Assembly: GCA_963920665.1 (NCBI GenBank)
Contig: OY987267.1
Location: forward strand, 744,001-808,000
Origin: Straminergon stramineum
Taxonomy: Eukaryota > Streptophyta > Bryopsida > Hypnales > Calliergonaceae
Direction of reading: 5' to 3'
Length of the DNA stretch: 64,000 bases
Translations under genes and position numbers: made by a program
Shown: positions 62,001 through 64,000 of the stretch, piece after piece
Layout of the letters: each line of letters starts with the position of its first letter
How positions within the stretch are numbered: position 1 is the first letter of the stretch
Notes under the pieces: model-generated
Databases searched by the model: none
What the model was told of the DNA's origin: nothing
What the model saw: the letters and a program-made list of their open reading frames with translations, nothing else

Positions 62001-63878
62001 GACGAGTCCGACCTCGGCTGCATATCGTGCTTTGTTCGGCAGAAGGGCAAGCCCTGGAACCCCCATTGCCACCACAACACCGCCAATGATATACTTGCAT
62101 ACTGTTTGAAGCGGAGCCCCTCCAAGCCAGATGTTCAAATACCAGAAATTGTGCACTACGAACCATACCAAGGGCACAACCGCAGCCAATACAAAGATCG
62201 CATAAGAAATGAGGTCCTTCTTCAAAAAGAACTGGGAGATGAAGTATGCAGCAGCTACTGGAGCAGGCAAGAACTGCACAGGACAAATTCGATACACATT
62301 AAAGAACAAGAGCAGGAACCTTTCTCAAACCATCTTCTTAGACCATATACAGGTGGGTCAATGAAGAAACCTCCTCACTTGTCTACACAAACTGCTTTCG
62401 GTACATGATTCACATCGGCAGCACTCTCTCCATCTCTTATTCAGCTTAAATCTTGTGAATGTCAATCATCGCTACACTTTATCCTCCTTCAACGCGTTCT
62501 CTCCTATCTATGAAGTAGCATAACCCTTCATCAATAACAATCTCAAAAGAGAGTTTCCAGCAAACGCAAGTCCACAGCAGAACCAATACACACAGAAAAG
62601 GAATTAATACAACAATAAGATAAATGCAGGGTAAATCATACACGGCGTGCTACCAATAGAAAGCCTTTAAGAAGCAGGGCATACCATCCAGGGCAAGCCG
62701 ATTACGACTGAAGCCGAAAACGAAGCCGACACCAGCACAGAAGTTAGAAGGACGGAGCTCACAGCATCGCCAATGAGTCCAACGAGATATGCCCCAAAAC
62801 CAGCTGCCCCTCCCACAGCTGCGATGGTCACGAGAAAATAGTTCCAAGGAGACGGAATTTGAATATACTGCCCAAAGGAGTAGAACACAACCCTAACTTC
62901 CAGGCAGAGAACAACCACGAGCAAGGCGATGGCGCCATTCATCACCCGCACGTGCTGAAGCACTAGCTGATCCTTGTACAACCAATGAAGAGCTCCCCGA
63001 GTGGAAGCGTAGAGCTGAAACAGCAAGGGAACAAAGAACAGCAACATAACATCGCAAACGTCATTTGGGGACGAAAACAACCGGGCGTGATGGGAGCCAA
63101 TGTGGAACAGCAAAGGCAGGAACATAATCGCCAGAGTATGAAACGAGCCCTCCAGAGAACCCTGAATCAGAGATTCCTCCGAAAATTGTCCTCCATACGA
63201 CCTCTCACTCTTCACCCGAAAAGAAGAGGGCAATGGCAACGCGAACAGCCAGTAAAGCTCGAACAGAAACACCATGTAATAGTACGGCGCATGCGTCATC
63301 CCCACGGCCATCACCACCCCCCACGTCTGTATAGTGGACGCTGTGAACGGCATACACGCGAACAACACGCGCTCCAACGCCAAAACCACATGAGGATGCT
63401 CCAGCTGCATCCAGCGAAACTGAATAGTTGCCCATAACCCTACAAGGAACATAAACTGGAACGCGACGAACAAGCAGCTCACATGGAGCACGAACGAGGA
63501 CGACGAAGCTGTAAATGTCGACCCTGTGAAGATCATCGCCAGCCCGGTGGCGAACAGGGAGCCCCAAACCCCAAACATCGCCCCTTGCTTCATGTGCAGC
63601 GAGTCCAAAATGTATGCCACCATCAAGCCCACGGTGAGAGAGGCCAACACGGGCTTCCCTCCAATTCCCAGGAGGAAGATCGAGCACGGCACCATCGCCG
63701 CGGCCACGCGCCCGTTGTACTGAAACGAATTCGGAGTAAACCGAACCTCGCCATAGGCACCTCCTCGCCGCTGGGAGCTTTGACGGCTCATCCCGTTCTC
63801 CATTCCCGGGGCCGCCATGCCGCCCCGGTACTCCATCGCTCGTCGACTTCCCCGATCCCCGAACTCCTTCACCTCCAT
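59011..63878 (-). CDS. NEF1: NEF1-type polytopic membrane protein (4 exons, 1095 aa)
   Basis: Exons 63878-62685, 62273-61702, 61398-61179 and 60312-59011. All junctions are GT-AG and in phase. The protein aligns along its length with Arabidopsis NEF1 (No Exine Formation 1), which is needed for pollen exine and was reported as a plastid membrane protein. Recognisable blocks include EHPHVVLALERVLFACMPFT, LLFFVPLLFQLYASTRGALH, YYFSMDDDVVYPSYMVVFT, MKPWQGVANAAVV, LLPWVFGILVGL and ILAPILLLLNQDANLLTGFG. There are many hydrophobic helices, and a charged loop near residues 870-905 carries a basic Q/R/S-rich stretch. Usual length is about 1120. The start at 63878 is the first ATG of the open frame. 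The frame extends about 31 codons upstream without an ATG. A role in sporopollenin wall formation is carried over from Arabidopsis. Confidence 0.9.
60652..60993 (-). repeat. Two-copy duplication in NEF1 intron 3 (~134 bp units, 208 bp period)
   Basis: GTAGCAGTTCTTAATTCGTC starts copies at 60652 and 60860. Both continue through TAAATAGCTCAGACGACTCAACGAAC-like sequence, then CTGGAAGTAGGCTAATCACGA. The copies are about 90% alike by eye, which suggests a fairly recent duplication. They lie within the roughly 870 bp intron and change no exon. Confidence 0.85.
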
Positions 63879-63949
63879 CTCTCCATCATCGCGACTGCCG
63901 ACACCACAACCCTCAGTCAAAACCCTCAAACACCACAAGATCGTGCCAT

Positions 63950-63958
63950 TTAGGGTTT
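63950..63958 (-). promoter_or_regulatory. Telobox (AAACCCTAA) in the NEF1 leader
   Basis: AAACCCTAA on the minus strand, about 70 bp upstream of the NEF1 start codon. Teloboxes are common in plant promoters and leaders, near transcription starts. Confidence 0.5.
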
Positions 63959-64000
63959 GGGTTGCGCACAAACCAAATAATAACTTAACTTATTCTACTT

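Noticed and set aside
62985..63437. 150-codon plus-strand ORF opposite NEF1 exon 1
   Set aside because: Antisense shadow. The minus strand aligns with NEF1 throughout.

Overview
The window looks like nuclear DNA of a land plant, most likely a bryophyte and probably a moss. The evidence is AT-rich intergenic DNA, plant-type introns (GT...AG, often preceded by TGCAG), teloboxes and TTTAGGG-like repeats, a plant phylloquinone-pathway gene (AAE14), a NEF1-type gene, and a protein kinase of the sort found in bryophyte immune-receptor families. The species cannot be read from the sequence alone.

Layout. 1-3.9 kb: a four-exon gene (+) in which a complete Ser/Thr protein kinase is joined to a SERAC1-like alpha/beta hydrolase. 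3.9-4.5 kb: degenerate tandem repeats with telomere-like words. 4.6-8.8 kb: a broken partial copy of the first gene, invaded and flanked by TTAA-flanked non-autonomous elements. 8.8-33.9 kb: a 25 kb gene desert with MITEs, interspersed repeats, a possible LTR remnant, an orphan CpG-rich island with two G-boxes, an orphan exon-like piece and a decayed gene whose end resembles a bZIP basic region. 33.9-41.8 kb: a divergent pair, an unnamed tail-anchored protein (-) and the ten-exon AAE14/MenE gene (+). 42.5 kb: tRNA-Thr(CGT). 44.9-51.0 kb: more MITEs, including a perfect 217 bp palindrome, and a decayed pogo/Jerky-like transposase. 52.0-52.8 kb: an intronless EI24/RRT8-like membrane-protein gene whose stop codon lies in a tandem repeat. 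53.2-58.1 kb: nothing recognisable. 59.0-63.9 kb: a NEF1-type polytopic membrane protein (-).

The splice models for the four multi-exon genes were built by hand. In each, every intron is GT-AG, the phases match, and the summed coding length is a multiple of three: 947 aa for the kinase-hydrolase, 357 aa for the tail-anchored protein, 590 aa for AAE14 and 1095 aa for NEF1.

The genes do not form one pathway. Three things stand out: the kinase-hydrolase fusion with its decayed tandem copy; a TTAA-flanked MITE family (piggyBac-like by its ends), two members of which abut at one shared TTAA; and an intronless gene resembling fungal spore-wall/lipid-droplet proteins near a NEF1 homologue, a gene linked to exine formation.
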